NCBI GenBank assembly: GCA_907163375.1
Contig: CAJQUW010001859.1
Span: 1-64,000 of the forward strand
Reading direction: 5' to 3'
From: Prostheceraeus crozeri
Taxonomy: Eukaryota; Platyhelminthes; Polycladida; Euryleptidae
DNA: 64,000 nt
Part shown: piece after piece, positions 1 through 9,601 of the stretch
How the letters are laid out: each line of letters opens with the position of its first letter
How positions within the stretch are numbered: the stretch's first letter is position 1
Notes under the pieces: model-generated
Databases searched by the model: none
Seen by the model: the letters and a program-made list of their open reading frames with translations, nothing else
What the model was told of the DNA's origin: nothing
Translations under genes and position numbers: made by a program

Positions 1-592
1 ACCAATTAACTGTCTGTTTACTTTTCTTGTTAAATTCACGTCTTTCTTTATATGCTTCATTATTTGTTTTATTTAAATGTTTTGCAATATTTTCTACATC
101 TTTCGCAATTCCTGCTGCATCTGTTCCAGCGTGAGTTAAATCATCAACAATTATACCATCATTAGTATCAGGAAACCAACCTTCGATTTCATACTTTTTA
201 TTATTTTCACCAATTGTTATAAATCTAAGCATTGTATCAATTACACCTGGAGAATCACTTATTGTTTCTATATTTTGAGTTGCAACATCTAAACGCATTT
301 GTGTAAATAAACTTGGGAAAAAATTATTCTCTAGTGTAATATTATCGGTATCTGGTAATGGTGTTGTAAAATTAGCATCACTATATAAAGAATATTCACA
401 GTGTAAAAATGAATCAGGTAAATATAAATAGCTCTGCTGATTATCAACTTCAAAAATTAAATCTCCTCCAGTATTTACTCTACTGGAAGATCCGGGATTC
501 ATAGCAATTCTTATATAGTCATTCTTTTTTTGATTGTAACTGGTGAACGGAGGATCATCTAATCTAAATTTATTTTCGATAAGCGAAGGCAT
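1..592 (-). CDS. Major capsid protein (double jelly roll), N-terminal part
   Basis: This gene forms the capsid shell of the left element. Only about 197 N-terminal codons are visible; it runs off the left window edge. The start is the ATG at 592, preceded by a TATAAAA leader. A residue pattern typical of Polinton/adintovirus hexons is present: a strand with VNTGGDLIFEVDNQ, then YLPDSFLHCEYSLY, then NNFFPSLFTQMRLDV and an SPGVIDTMLRFIT stretch. These correspond to the first jelly-roll strands and the loop after them. The family assignment comes from this recognised layout and from neighbouring PolB, ATPase and penton-like genes; no search was run. The sequence differs clearly from the capsid protein of the right element, so the two are different lineages. 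Confidence 0.72.
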   Translation of the reverse strand, partial: MPSLIENKFRLDDPPFTSYNQKKNDYIRIAMNPGSSSRVNTGGDLIFEVDNQQSYLYLPDSFLHCEYSLYSDANFTTPLPDTDNITLENNFFPSLFTQMRLDVATQNIETISDSPGVIDTMLRFITIGENNKKYEIEGWFPDTNDGIIVDDLTHAGTDAAGIAKDVENIAKHLNKTNNEAYKERREFNKKSKQTVNW

Positions 593-696
593 TTTTATAA
601 GAAATAATTTGACTTTTTGTTTTTCTCACAGACAGAAAAAAAATTTTTACTAAAATATAATTTTAGAATTTTACTAAATATAATTTTAGAATTTTG

Positions 697-803
697 CTAG
701 ACCAGCTCCGCTACAGCTTTGCTGGTTAGACCGAAGGTTGCTGCTCACGCCATTACCTCTTATTTCTTCAATTGAACGAACCGTAGGTTCTATGGCTACG
801 CCT
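697..803. repeat. GC-rich short hairpins between capsid and virion-protein genes
   Basis: This gene-free spacer in an AT-rich background contains small GC-rich palindromes. ACCAGC/GCTGGT forms an outer stem at 701-726. GAACC-GTA-GGTTC at 778-790 is followed directly by GGC-TAC-GCC at 794-802, giving a double hairpin with 3-nt loops. The same design recurs elsewhere in the element. Confidence 0.7.
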
Positions 804-837
804 GTTTTTTCATTATGTTTACTATCACTATCCACAG

Positions 838-1236
838 CTATGTTAACAATTTTGTTCTTTGATTCATCTGAAAGTTTTTTAATTTCTTTTGTTCTTCAGA
901 ATCATTCCTAAGTTTACGAATAGCTTCTAGTTGTTTTAATTCGTTTTGAGACTTGACAGCATTTGATATTGCACTAGCTGTACTACCTATAGCAGCTGCT
1001 CCTTTTGCGGCAGATGTAATCAAATCTTTATTATTTTTTATCAAGTTAACGATACTTCCAATACCAGAAAAGATGCCATCCCCTTCTTTTTGAACGGCAC
1101 CTGCGGTGCCTAGGAACTTTTCTGTTCCGATTGTTTCTCTATTATCATAATGATAAACAGGATTCATACGTGGTTCATGAGCAATTCTTTGATTTGAAGC
1201 AAAATGTTTAAGATTATGTTTATAAATTATAGGCAT
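838..1236 (-). CDS. Small virion protein, pVI/pX-like (hydrophobic/amphipathic)
   Basis: The product is a 132-residue protein directly upstream of the capsid gene on the same strand. Residues about 55-90 are a Gly/Ala-rich hydrophobic to amphipathic stretch (GIFSGIGSIVNLIKNN, then AAKGAAAIGSTASAIS), followed by a charged helix rich in K, E and Q. This layout is typical of small adenovirus-like or Polinton minor virion proteins that sit inside the capsid and may act on membranes. The start is the ATG at 1236 with a CCTAAAAA leader. A GC-rich double hairpin (1096-1128) lies inside the coding region and encodes roughly residues 37-47, so it seems to have been inserted in frame. The role is inferred from layout and position, not from a specific motif. 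Confidence 0.5.
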   Translation of the reverse strand: MPIIYKHNLKHFASNQRIAHEPRMNPVYHYDNRETIGTEKFLGTAGAVQKEGDGIFSGIGSIVNLIKNNKDLITSAAKGAAAIGSTASAISNAVKSQNELKQLEAIRKLRNDSEEQKKLKNFQMNQRTKLLT

Positions 1237-1275
1237 TTTTTAGGATTAAATTTGACTTTTGGGAAAAAATATTTA

Positions 1276-1370
1276 CGATTGGTTAGTAACCTGAGGACCT
1301 TTGGTCCGATCGGCTACAGCCTCGAGGAGATTCGCTCCGATTGGTTAGTAACCTGAGGACCTTTGGTCCG
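1276..1370. repeat. Duplicated 33-nt double-hairpin repeat
   Basis: A perfect 33-nt direct repeat occurs at 1276-1308 and 1338-1370. Each copy holds two hairpins, GGTT-AGT-AACC and GGACC-TTT-GGTCC. Between them are further small palindromes (GGCT-ACA-GCC and GGAG-ATTCG-CTCC). The array fills the gap between the fibre-like and virion-protein genes and could also stop transcription, though that is only inference. Confidence 0.8.
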
Positions 1371-1371
1371 T

Positions 1372-2259
1372 TTAAGATTTACGTTTGTGAATTGACAACA
1401 ACTTCGAGATAACTTTATTAATTGACTGTTGCACTTTATCTATTGCGTCAAGCAGCGTGTGATGTACTTTAATTTCTCTTCTATTAACTTGCATTTTCTG
1501 CTGATTAATCTTCAACGCCGTTTTAAGAGCATTTAACTTAATTTTAAGAACATCTAATTGTCTTTTAACAGCATCTAACTGTTCTTTATTTTCTTTAGAG
1601 TTTTCTTGTAAATTTTTCTTTAATTCATTTTCTAAATTGATTTTAAGAGTTTTCATTTTATCAACTTTTTGATTAAGTGAGTTTACTTCATTTATTATTC
1701 TATTCATCTTTTTCATTTGTTGAGTAATTTTAGAACTCAATTCATCAACACTTTTTTGGAATGTAGTTTGTAACTGCTTTAAATTTTTTTTAATTCTTTC
1801 AGGTAGATTTTCTATTTCATCTTCTAATTGTTCTTTTAACATTTTTATCTGATGTTTATTTTTAATGACTGCAGATTTTAACTTTATAGAAAGTAATATT
1901 AAAATTTTTGATTGTTCTGAAATCTTTTTAAAAAGTTTTGCTATATCTGCTTCTAGCTCTCTATCCTTTTTATCAAGTTTTAATAATTTTTCGTTTAATG
2001 ATTTGTCATTAAGTTTTAGCAACTTTAATTCATTCATCAGTGGAACCAAAACATCGTTTATATATTTTTCCTTTAAATCATTGATTTGTGTATCAACATA
2101 TTGTTTATTTGTTAACTCTGTATTTTGTTGTGGAAGAATAGAAAGATGCAATGGACCAGATAAAACGTCTCCAGTTTTCATAATATAATTTTCTATCTCT
2201 ATTTCTAATTCACGATTATTCGGGATATATGCACCTCCACCAACATTTGGTAACATCAT
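1372..2259 (-). CDS. Fibre-like coiled-coil protein with a phage tail-fibre-type motif
   Basis: The product is a 295-residue protein, a candidate trimeric fibre or spike. After a short Gly-rich N-terminus, residues 27-59 follow the tail-fibre repeat plan in which a G-x-x-x-x-G-P-L start is followed by a T-x-K-Q-Y-V-D end (MKTGDVLSGPLHLS, then TNKQYVDTQI). Nearly all the rest, about residues 60-290, is a Lys/Glu/Leu-rich heptad-like coiled coil. The start is the ATG at 2259, behind TTAAAAA; a second ATG follows at once. It lies between virion genes and is divergent from the 2363 gene. Attachment-fibre function is inferred; a structural scaffold is another possibility. The motif itself is plainly visible. 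Confidence 0.5.
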   Translation of the reverse strand: MMLPNVGGGAYIPNNRELEIEIENYIMKTGDVLSGPLHLSILPQQNTELTNKQYVDTQINDLKEKYINDVLVPLMNELKLLKLNDKSLNEKLLKLDKKDRELEADIAKLFKKISEQSKILILLSIKLKSAVIKNKHQIKMLKEQLEDEIENLPERIKKNLKQLQTTFQKSVDELSSKITQQMKKMNRIINEVNSLNQKVDKMKTLKINLENELKKNLQENSKENKEQLDAVKRQLDVLKIKLNALKTALKINQQKMQVNRREIKVHHTLLDAIDKVQQSINKVISKLLSIHKRKS

Positions 2260-2264
2260 TTTTT

Positions 2265-2362
2265 AACAATAAAAAAATAAAATTTTTTCTAATAAAAATA
2301 AAAAATAAAATTTTTTCTAATAAAAATAAAAAAATAAAATTTTTTCTAATAAAAATAAAAAA
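2265..2362. promoter_or_regulatory. AT-only divergent promoter with three tandem ~30-bp repeats
   Basis: The short gap between two divergent starts (2259 minus, 2363 plus) is made of three near-identical units containing AAATAAAATTTTTTCTAATA. Both flanking ATGs are preceded by a TAAAAA run. It presumably drives both genes, but no classical TATA box can be separated from the AT background. Confidence 0.5.
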
Positions 2363-3667
2363 ATGGAAAATCCAAATTTAAAAAAATTATATTCGCCCGC
2401 ATCATCCTGTTCTTCTTATTCGACGAGATCAACGGGATTTGAAAATAAATGTTTTGATAATAATAATAATAATACTATTACAAATCCATGTATAGATGTT
2501 AATATTTTATTTCAATTACAAGCCGAAATATTTAGAGAACAGACTAAAGGTTTACCTTCTATAGAAACTAATTATTGTTTATTTCCGGGGGATCCATTTA
2601 TTAAATTTATGGAGATTGTAAGTAAATATAATGATGTAGCTTATGTTGAATTAAATAAAGAAAATATGGTTATAATAGGTCATAATAATGTATATTGGTT
2701 TATCAGAGCAGTTTTGCCGATGAGTAATACTGATTGGATAGAAAATAAAATTATTAATTATATCAATATTAAAGAATTAGTTAAAAAATTAAAATCTTTT
2801 TCGAAAGAAAAAATTAGATTATTTGTTGACGATCAAAATCAATATAACATTCACATAGAGAGTAAAAAACATAATGAAGAATTATTATGTCAAGTTTATT
2901 ATAGAGACACAATTTATAAACAAGAAACATTAGAAATGCCGCAAAGATATGATGATGATACGTACATAGGATTATATTCCAACTTAAATATTAATTTATT
3001 AAAATCTTATATAAATGGTTTAGCTCAACAAGAGAAAATTTATATGTGGTCAACACCTTATACTATTAACAATGACCATAATCATATTCATAATAAACGA
3101 ACCGAAGGTTCTAGGGCTTTGCCCGATCTTAAAGAATCTTATGATAATAATGATGATTCTGTAACATCTGAAAAAGGTGTAAATGGTAAAAAAGATTATA
3201 AAAATATTAGTAATTATAAAAATTTATCTAAATTTCATTTTCTTACAATTGAAAATAATAATGATGGTATAGTTGAAGATACTGTTAGACAACTATGTGT
3301 CGGGTCTACAAAATTTAAATTAGGATTTACATCTAATCAATTTAAAATTTTATCATCTTTAAGAAAAACTAAAAGTGATTCAGATTATGGTGGTGTTATT
3401 AAATTTTCCAAAAGAGATCAAAGACCAATATTTTTCTCTATTATATTATTATCAGATAAAAGATGTAATTTAGAATTAGATATTCCAATAAGAGAATGGT
3501 ATCCTATCATGGAAGGGCATCCAATCCCAAAAAGTGTAATTTATGATGATCAAGAAACAATTTATGATGATGATGAAGAATCAATTGATGATGATGATGA
3601 AGAATCAATAGTTAGTGAAAAAAAATTTAAATTATCTTTTGATAAAACATTATATGATGAAACTTAA
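2363..3667 (+). CDS. Unrecognised 434-aa protein, possible sliding-clamp-like fold
   Basis: This is the only plus-strand gene of the left element. The N-terminus is low complexity (Ser and a run of five Asn). Residues about 70-190 read like the first domain of a PCNA-type clamp: FIKFMEIVSKYNDVAYV, an IIGHN strand, then IKELVKKLKSFSKEKIRLF followed by VDDQ. A second block from about residue 300 (LCVGSTKFKLGFTSNQFKIL) could be the second domain. The C-terminus is highly acidic (DDDEESIDDDDEESI). A clamp would fit the PolB across the element, but I saw no diagnostic motif, so this is a fold-level guess. A GC-rich double hairpin is embedded in frame at about residues 246-255. Confidence 0.45.
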   Translation: MENPNLKKLYSPASSCSSYSTRSTGFENKCFDNNNNNTITNPCIDVNILFQLQAEIFREQTKGLPSIETNYCLFPGDPFIKFMEIVSKYNDVAYVELNKENMVIIGHNNVYWFIRAVLPMSNTDWIENKIINYINIKELVKKLKSFSKEKIRLFVDDQNQYNIHIESKKHNEELLCQVYYRDTIYKQETLEMPQRYDDDTYIGLYSNLNINLLKSYINGLAQQEKIYMWSTPYTINNDHNHIHNKRTEGSRALPDLKESYDNNDDSVTSEKGVNGKKDYKNISNYKNLSKFHFLTIENNNDGIVEDTVRQLCVGSTKFKLGFTSNQFKILSSLRKTKSDSDYGGVIKFSKRDQRPIFFSIILLSDKRCNLELDIPIREWYPIMEGHPIPKSVIYDDQETIYDDDEESIDDDDEESIVSEKKFKLSFDKTLYDET

Positions 3668-3715
3668 TATGATAAAACTTAACAGAAAATAACAAAATAT
3701 TCGATAAATATATTT

Positions 3716-3909
3716 TCATATGTAATAAAATTTTTAGATGTAATAAAATTTTTAGATGTAATAAATTTTTAGATGTTATAAATTTTTTAGATGTTATAAA
3801 ATTTTTAGATGTAATAAATTTTTTAGATGTTATAAAATTTTTAGATGTTATAAAATTTTTAGATGTTATAAAATTTTTAGATGTTATAAAATTTTTAGAT
3901 GTAATAAAA
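3716..3909. repeat. AT-rich tandem repeat, about 17-18 bp unit
   Basis: About eleven imperfect copies of a unit like TTTTTAGATGTTATAAAA lie between the convergent ends of the 434-aa gene and PolB. Apparent open frames across it are produced by the repeat itself and are not genes. Confidence 0.85.
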
Positions 3910-3915
3910 AAATTA

Positions 3916-6900
3916 TTATTCCCACGTGTCATCATCATCACTTAAATTACTCTCACAGATGATTGTTTGAAATATTTCAGCTTGAATATCTTCTCCGTTA
4001 TAAGGTAACATAATTTCATTTTCATCAGGTGCTTGACGTTTAAGAATATTTATTTGACCAGAAAATTTTTTTTCTTCAGTATTATTATTTTTATCAGGAA
4101 TACTAATTCCAGTTTCTAAAGATCTTTTCCATGGTTTATTAACTGTAGTCGATAATGTTTTCCCCGAATATAATTTTAGAAAATCTTCTACTTTTACTTT
4201 GTTTTGTGAATAACCTTTGAATGTTTTCTTTTCACTAAGTCTCCCTTGCTCATCTACAGTAATACAGTATTTTACTTTAGGTGCAATAAACATTGCAAAA
4301 ATAATTCCACCATTTCCATAATCATTTTTCCCTTGACACAATTCTCCTCCAACATATCCAGCCGCGTCTAATTTATTAAAGAGCTCATTGGAAATATATA
4401 TTGAATCAGTATCTGTATAATGAATGTATTTTTCTTTGAAACCATTAATTTCTAAAATAAAGTTATTCATGATTCTTCTAGAGTGAGAAAGAATGAAAGA
4501 ACCTAAGTGTGATGGCATGAATGACGTCTTCCCATCTTTTACAATATTAGTTTTGAGAAATTCATCATCTTCCATTTCTACTTTCGCTAAATATTGGTCA
4601 TCATTTAATTTTTCATAATCTTTTACTTCTTGAGTGAAATTTTTTCTCAATGTATTCTCATTCCATAAATGATATTTAGTGGTTATATCTTTTTGCACAG
4701 TTTTGCCATATAGCGAATTCATCAATAATTTAATTAACTCATCACCTACAGTATTTCCTTCTGTTTTATATCTTTTTCTCAAATTAAAAAGTTTTTCAAT
4801 ATAATTTCGAAATGGTGAAACTTGATAATTTTTTTCATAAATTATACCATCAGTAATATGTAAGATTTCCCCCCACATCTAACAATTTCTTGTATGTCAA
4901 CAGAAGTTAATACATCATAACATATACCATTTCTAAACCTGATTACTTTTACATGAGAATTATTATTTTGATTTTTAACTTTATCTTTAATAGGAACTGG
5001 TTGGAAAAACATATCATTCGGATATTGAAACACAACAGAGAATATTCCAGTTTTAGGTCTAAATGTTTGAGTATTAAATTTATATACTATTTCCCGCTCT
5101 TCTTCTTGACGAAATTTTCTAGCTGATTCAGCTTTAGGGTATTCTGAATTTTCATCATACATAGCTGATGGATATAAAGATGTTGCATCAAAAGCCATTA
5201 GAAATTCATTTTTTTGTTCAAGTAGTTGATTTGAAATTTTCTTACAAATTTCAGTTTTATCTCCTAAATCTCGATACTGTTTCATTAAATCTATTAAATT
5301 ATTTCCAGGGGACAAAACCCCACCAGCGTAGCGACCAGGTAAATACTGTTTTAATATTGGTAACAAGATGCTACAAAATGGCGATATGTATTTTCTTATA
5401 TTTGCTGAAACTCTTCCACCTTTAACAGATTTTCTAATATAATTTCTAGCCCATAAATCTATATGAGAATGAATATTTATATTGTCATTTTGTACGCTTT
5501 TCATCCAACCGTTAAATGTTAAAGCAGAGGATGTCAAATTAGTAGTTATATCTTCACCAACTAAATCTTGCATAACATTATTATATTTGTAGATACAAAA
5601 AGCTAAAGAAAGAATATCGTTAACTAAATATGGTCTCCATTCATTTTCTTTTTCTTTATAATTTTCATGTGTTATGTCTCCAATTTCATAATTTAATTTA
5701 CACACATTCGTAGGAATTTTAAAATTCTCACACCATTTAGAAAGACTTGTTTTTACATGTTGATAACTACATTTCATTATAATAGTTTGAAGTGCTAATT
5801 TACCTGAAGGTGAATCTTTTTTCATATTGTTTTTAAATCTAAAAGATTTTTGAATGTATCTACTAACACATTCAGTTGTATAAGGATTTTGTAATGAAGC
5901 AGTCAATATTCCTCTTGAAGTTTTAAGAGGCGGTTTAGATAATTTAAAATTAGCTTTTATCGGAAAATAGGAATCAAAACCTGATGAATTGTGAGCTATT
6001 AAAGTTACTCTAGAATAATTAAATTTTCCAAGAGTTTTAAAAAATTGATGGATCGGACATACGTCCTCTGGGTTTCCCCCGATCGAACATTCATCATCCT
6101 CAGTTCTCGTAAATATTTTCACACAATTTTGAAGTTTATTAAATTCTAATTCAGTTAAATTATTATACTCATTAATCTGTTTTTTAAGTTTTTTAATTTC
6201 ATCTTCATCTTTTGATCGTTTAATTTTAATCATATCACTTAGCAAACGTGTTTCTAATTCTTTCAATCTTTGTTTCGGTAAACAACATATAAATTTATTA
6301 AAATTAATAGCTCCTACAGCGTAAGGAATAGGATGAGCTGTTGAACAGTTAGGATCGGGAAAAGTTTCGAGATCCCAAATATATGTTGAACCATAGTCAA
6401 TTTTTTTCTTTGTTATGATTTTATATGGACGCGTTGTTAGATTCTCATCAGTAACTGTTTTATATATGGGTTTGAAATTATTTTCAATTTCTCTAATAGC
6501 TTTTAATTTATGAGATTTATTAATTAAACAATAGTGACCAATTGTTGAACCTGCGTGAAAATAATTGTAATAAACATAATTATGAAACGTTTCAATTCCT
6601 CTAGGATTTAAATGACGATTGGCAGGACTATAATATTGAACACATTCTCCAAAATATTTATTGAATTGAGAAAATTTACAGTTTGACATTACTCCTGTTC
6701 TGGATGTGGCTTTCTCTTTATATAAAAAATTATTAAACATTTCTTTCATCATTTCTCCTTGTTCTTCATTAAAACCTCGTAAAACATTATAACATTTAAT
6801 AAAACAAAAATCTTCAGAAGGAATATAACAATATTCACCGAAATATTCTTTGATTCTATATTTCATATTAATCCCTGCCCCTCTATGCGATCTTTGTACT

Positions 6901-7421
6901 AACTTCATTCCAAAATCTTCATATTTAATATTACCTGTAAAAATCCATTCGTTAGCATCGGATTTCTCATCCAGATTCGAAAACCATGTTTCAAATGATT
7001 TTTTATTATAGAAGGTTACGTAAAAATTTTGAATTATATTTTCCTGATCTTTAATAACTTTTCCAAGTAAATTAATAATTTTACCATTTGCTAAAAGTTT
7101 CCGCATATCATTTACTACATTAATAAAAGATACATTTTCATATTTAATTTCATTTGGATTGAATAAATTACATAAATCATCACCAAGCTCATCCTTAATT
7201 CTATCATCAAAAAAGATATCAGTAATAGGAGTTTCTAATATTTCTTTTGTTCCACGTTTCTGTTTTTTAGTATTACGTCTAATACTACGCCTAGTACGTT
7301 TCTGTTTTTTAATACGTTTACTACGTTTACTATGTTTAATTTGCGCATCAAACTCAGTAGTTTGTTTCTTGATTAATTCATCAATCCTAGACGTTTGTCC
7401 GAGAGACATTTCACGATTCAT
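3916..7421 (-). CDS. polB: Protein-primed-type family B DNA polymerase, one frameshift
   Basis: This is the replicative polymerase of the left element, about 1,180 residues in two overlapping frames (7421-4842, then 4878-3916). In order it has a long N-terminal extension with a Lys/Arg-rich nuclear-localisation-like stretch (residues 30-58), Exo I with WDLETF at about 348, Exo II with AHNSSGFDSYF at about 478, polymerase motif A with FDATSLYPSAM at about 745, then in the second frame motif B (LMNSLYGKT) and motif C (HYTDTDSIYI). The YTDTDS active site, the length and the N-terminal extension fit Polinton/adintovirus polymerases. The frame breaks at a run of six C (4869-4874, plus strand) between motifs A and B, so a one-base indel there is either a real lesion or a sequencing error. 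A GC-rich double hairpin lies inside the gene at 6055-6078. Confidence 0.9.
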
Positions 7422-7447
7422 ATTTTTTAAAAGAAAAAATTAATTTT

Positions 7448-7777
7448 TTACATAGAACCTCGGTTCCGTTTTTGCATATACACAGGAATATGTAATTGAT
7501 GTAATGTTTCTAATTCATGTGTTGTTAAATGTTCTTTCTTAACCAACCACCATAAATTATTATACGCCAAAAATACTCGGAAACTTCTTAAACAAAGTGG
7601 AAAGTCTTTTGTTTTAACACACGGTTTAATACCATGTTTTGTTTTATAATCTGTAACGAGCGCAACGTATTTATGATGATAATAAAATCTAACTTCTTTC
7701 TTCGAATTTACAGGATTTGTAGGATGACGATAATCTTTTAAAACTGGTACATGCTCTATCTTATAATCATTCAACAT
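7448..7777 (-). CDS. Small protein of unknown function
   Basis: The product is about 109 residues, encoded just upstream of PolB on the same strand. I chose the ATG at 7777 because the open frame before it has no earlier ATG and is pure AT-rich leader. The sequence is rich in Tyr, His, Lys and Leu, with a YYHHKYVAL stretch and a PLCLRSFRVFLAYNNLWWL stretch; no signal peptide or known domain is recognised. It ends in a basic tail encoded by a small GC-rich palindrome (GAACC-TC-GGTTC at 7455-7466). Compact basic proteins between PolB and the ATPase are common in such elements, but I cannot name a family. Confidence 0.45.
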   Translation of the reverse strand: MLNDYKIEHVPVLKDYRHPTNPVNSKKEVRFYYHHKYVALVTDYKTKHGIKPCVKTKDFPLCLRSFRVFLAYNNLWWLVKKEHLTTHELETLHQLHIPVYMQKRNRGSM

Positions 7778-7853
7778 ATTTTTTTTTATTTTTATTAACA
7801 AAAAATTTATAAGAAAAAATTATTCGGCCACAGCGTTCGGTCACTCCTTTCGA

Positions 7854-8620
7854 TCACTCCTCGAAAATATTTTCTATAACTCTTTCATGAATTTTTTTAT
7901 CAATATTAATTGTAATGAAGCCATAATCTTTTGACCAAGCATTATTACACGATTGTTTAAATTCATCTTTATTTCTTACACATAAATCTCTTAACAAATC
8001 ACTTAAGTTTCTTGCATTTATTTCAAATAGTATAAATATATTTGCATTCTTTCTAATAACACTTCCGTCTAATGAATACATACTTTGTGTTAAATAAAAT
8101 ACACTACAGTTATTATGTCTACCTCTTGTGAAATAATTTCTCTGAACTGACTGATTTCTATCATTAACACAATCATCAAAAATTACACAATGTTTCATTG
8201 TTTTATCTAGTTTACTAGGATCTTGCATATTACAACTATCATCTATTAATTGTATCTTTATATGGTTATTTTTATTAGATTCTACTAACTGATTATTTTT
8301 TGCTGCTTCTTCACACCACGAACTTATTTCTTCTTCATCTTCAGATTTTTCATATTCTTTGAATAATGAAGCAATTGCTGTTTTTTTAAGATTATTTTCA
8401 AATCCATATTTTAAAAATTGATAGACGGGTTGTTCTGCTGTTGTTGTATAAATTATAAGATTGTTATAATCCAAAAAATTTGGAGTCGTTAAAATTTTAA
8501 ATAATAGATATGTTTTCCACATCCTGATCTTCCACAAATAACTGACAAAACTTTATTAGATAAATTTGGATGATGATTAAATTTAAGTTTTTTTTTATTT
8601 AATGGAGGTAGTTCACTCAT
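7854..8620 (-). CDS. A32/FtsK-HerA-like packaging ATPase, frameshifted in the Walker A loop
   Basis: This is a genome-packaging ATPase. The natural start is the ATG at 8620 behind ATTAAAAA. About 35 codons in that frame carry a Walker A motif (CGRSGCGK). The rest, including Walker B (HCVIFDDCVND) and the following FYLTQSMYSL segment typical of poxvirus-A32-like ATPases, is in another frame from about 8516 down to 7854. The switch falls at a run of four T on the plus strand (8513-8516), so a single-base indel hits the phosphate-binding loop itself. If real, the enzyme is dead. The C-terminus ends in a palindrome-rich GC patch (7825-7862). Family assignment is firm; intactness is not. Confidence 0.8.
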
Positions 8621-8701
8621 TTTTTAATAAAAAAATTATCTTTATTTTTTTTATTTTTTGTTTCTAAAGAAGAAGAAAATTAAACTTCTCTAGCTTCGCG
8701 T

Positions 8702-8718
8702 GGGAGTTTATACCTCCC
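8702..8718. repeat. GC-rich hairpin at the end of the penton-like gene
   Basis: GGGAG-TTTATAC-CTCCC overlaps the last codons and 3' edge of the minus-strand penton-like gene. It may act as a terminator or be another member of the element-wide palindrome family. Confidence 0.45.
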
Positions 8719-9496
8719 GAACCAAAAGATCTATCATAATCTCTTCACCTCCAAAATTTATTTCTTGTCCTTTTTCATCAGTGATTCTAATGTTAATGTT
8801 GTTAATAGTTTTTCTTGTAATAGGAAAATATATTAATGTTTGTGGAAATACATTTAATCTATAACCAATGGGTACAGTAAAAGCTGGAAAACTGAATATT
8901 AAATTTGACAATTTACCATTTATATATCCTCCTTCAATAATGTCACAATGTATAACAATTGAATTTATTTCAGTTATTTTTGGAATCTTCTCACCTAAAT
9001 GATAACCTTGACTATAGGTTTGTTTATTAAATCCTAATAGCTTTGACAATGATCTATCATGATTAAAATCAACTTGATGATTTTCGTCTAAAGTAAGAGA
9101 AAATTTATTAACTGCCGGTTCAACTGCAAAATGTAATTGTTTCTTATCTTTAAATGGTATACCTAAATGTCTCTTAATTTCATTTGATATTGTTTCAACT
9201 TCGTAAGAACCAGGAAGAAAAGTTAATATTTTCCATGTTTTGCCTTTATCAGTAGAATATCTAAATTGATCATTCACATCTTTGATAACGTTTTGAATAG
9301 TGTTAAATGTGGAGAAACTAGTCAATGCAATTTGATAATTTTTATTTTGTTCCAAATGTAGAATGGGTTCTAAATTACAAGTGTGTGATGAAGTAGTTGT
9401 TATAATTTTTAACGTCGTACTAAATTTTGATGAACCCAAAATCTCTGTCAAATTTTCTAAATGATTATTAATTTTGTCTAAATCTGCTGAACACAT
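8708..9496 (-). CDS. Penton-like minor capsid protein
   Basis: The product is a 262-residue capsid vertex protein candidate. It shows the plan of Polinton penton-like proteins. The N-terminal region has LEPILHLEQNKNYQIALTSF, meaning a layer that starts with L-x-P-I-x-L and leads into a Y/W-x-x-A/G-L strand. A middle module starts with FLPGSYEVETISNEI. The C-terminal jelly-roll part has FPITRKTINNINIRITDEKG and ends in a strand with EEIMIDLLV. The same three blocks are recognisable in two genes of the right element (58218 and 62089), so all three belong to one family. The start is the ATG at 9496 with an ACTAAAAA leader. It is next to the ATPase, as usual for virion-gene blocks. Confidence 0.65.
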   Translation of the reverse strand: MCSADLDKINNHLENLTEILGSSKFSTTLKIITTTSSHTCNLEPILHLEQNKNYQIALTSFSTFNTIQNVIKDVNDQFRYSTDKGKTWKILTFLPGSYEVETISNEIKRHLGIPFKDKKQLHFAVEPAVNKFSLTLDENHQVDFNHDRSLSKLLGFNKQTYSQGYHLGEKIPKITEINSIVIHCDIIEGGYINGKLSNLIFSFPAFTVPIGYRLNVFPQTLIYFPITRKTINNINIRITDEKGQEINFGGEEIMIDLLVREV

Positions 9497-9581
9497 TTTT
9501 TAGTTAAAATTTTAAATAAATATTTTTTTATGAAATATTTTTTTTTATAAAAAATTAAAAACAACAACATATTTCAGCTAC

Positions 9582-9592
9582 GGGCGAAGCCC
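9582..9592. repeat. GC-rich hairpin GGGC-GAA-GCCC
   Basis: A short perfect hairpin with a 3-nt loop lies in the AT-rich spacer between the penton-like gene and the next gene upstream. It belongs to the same palindrome family. Confidence 0.55.
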
Positions 9593-9601
9593 TTAAAGAC
9601 A

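Noticed and set aside
3627..3941. Open frame with repeated FITSKN units on the minus strand
   Set aside because: It is a direct translation of the 17-18-bp AT-rich tandem repeat and has no independent coding sign.
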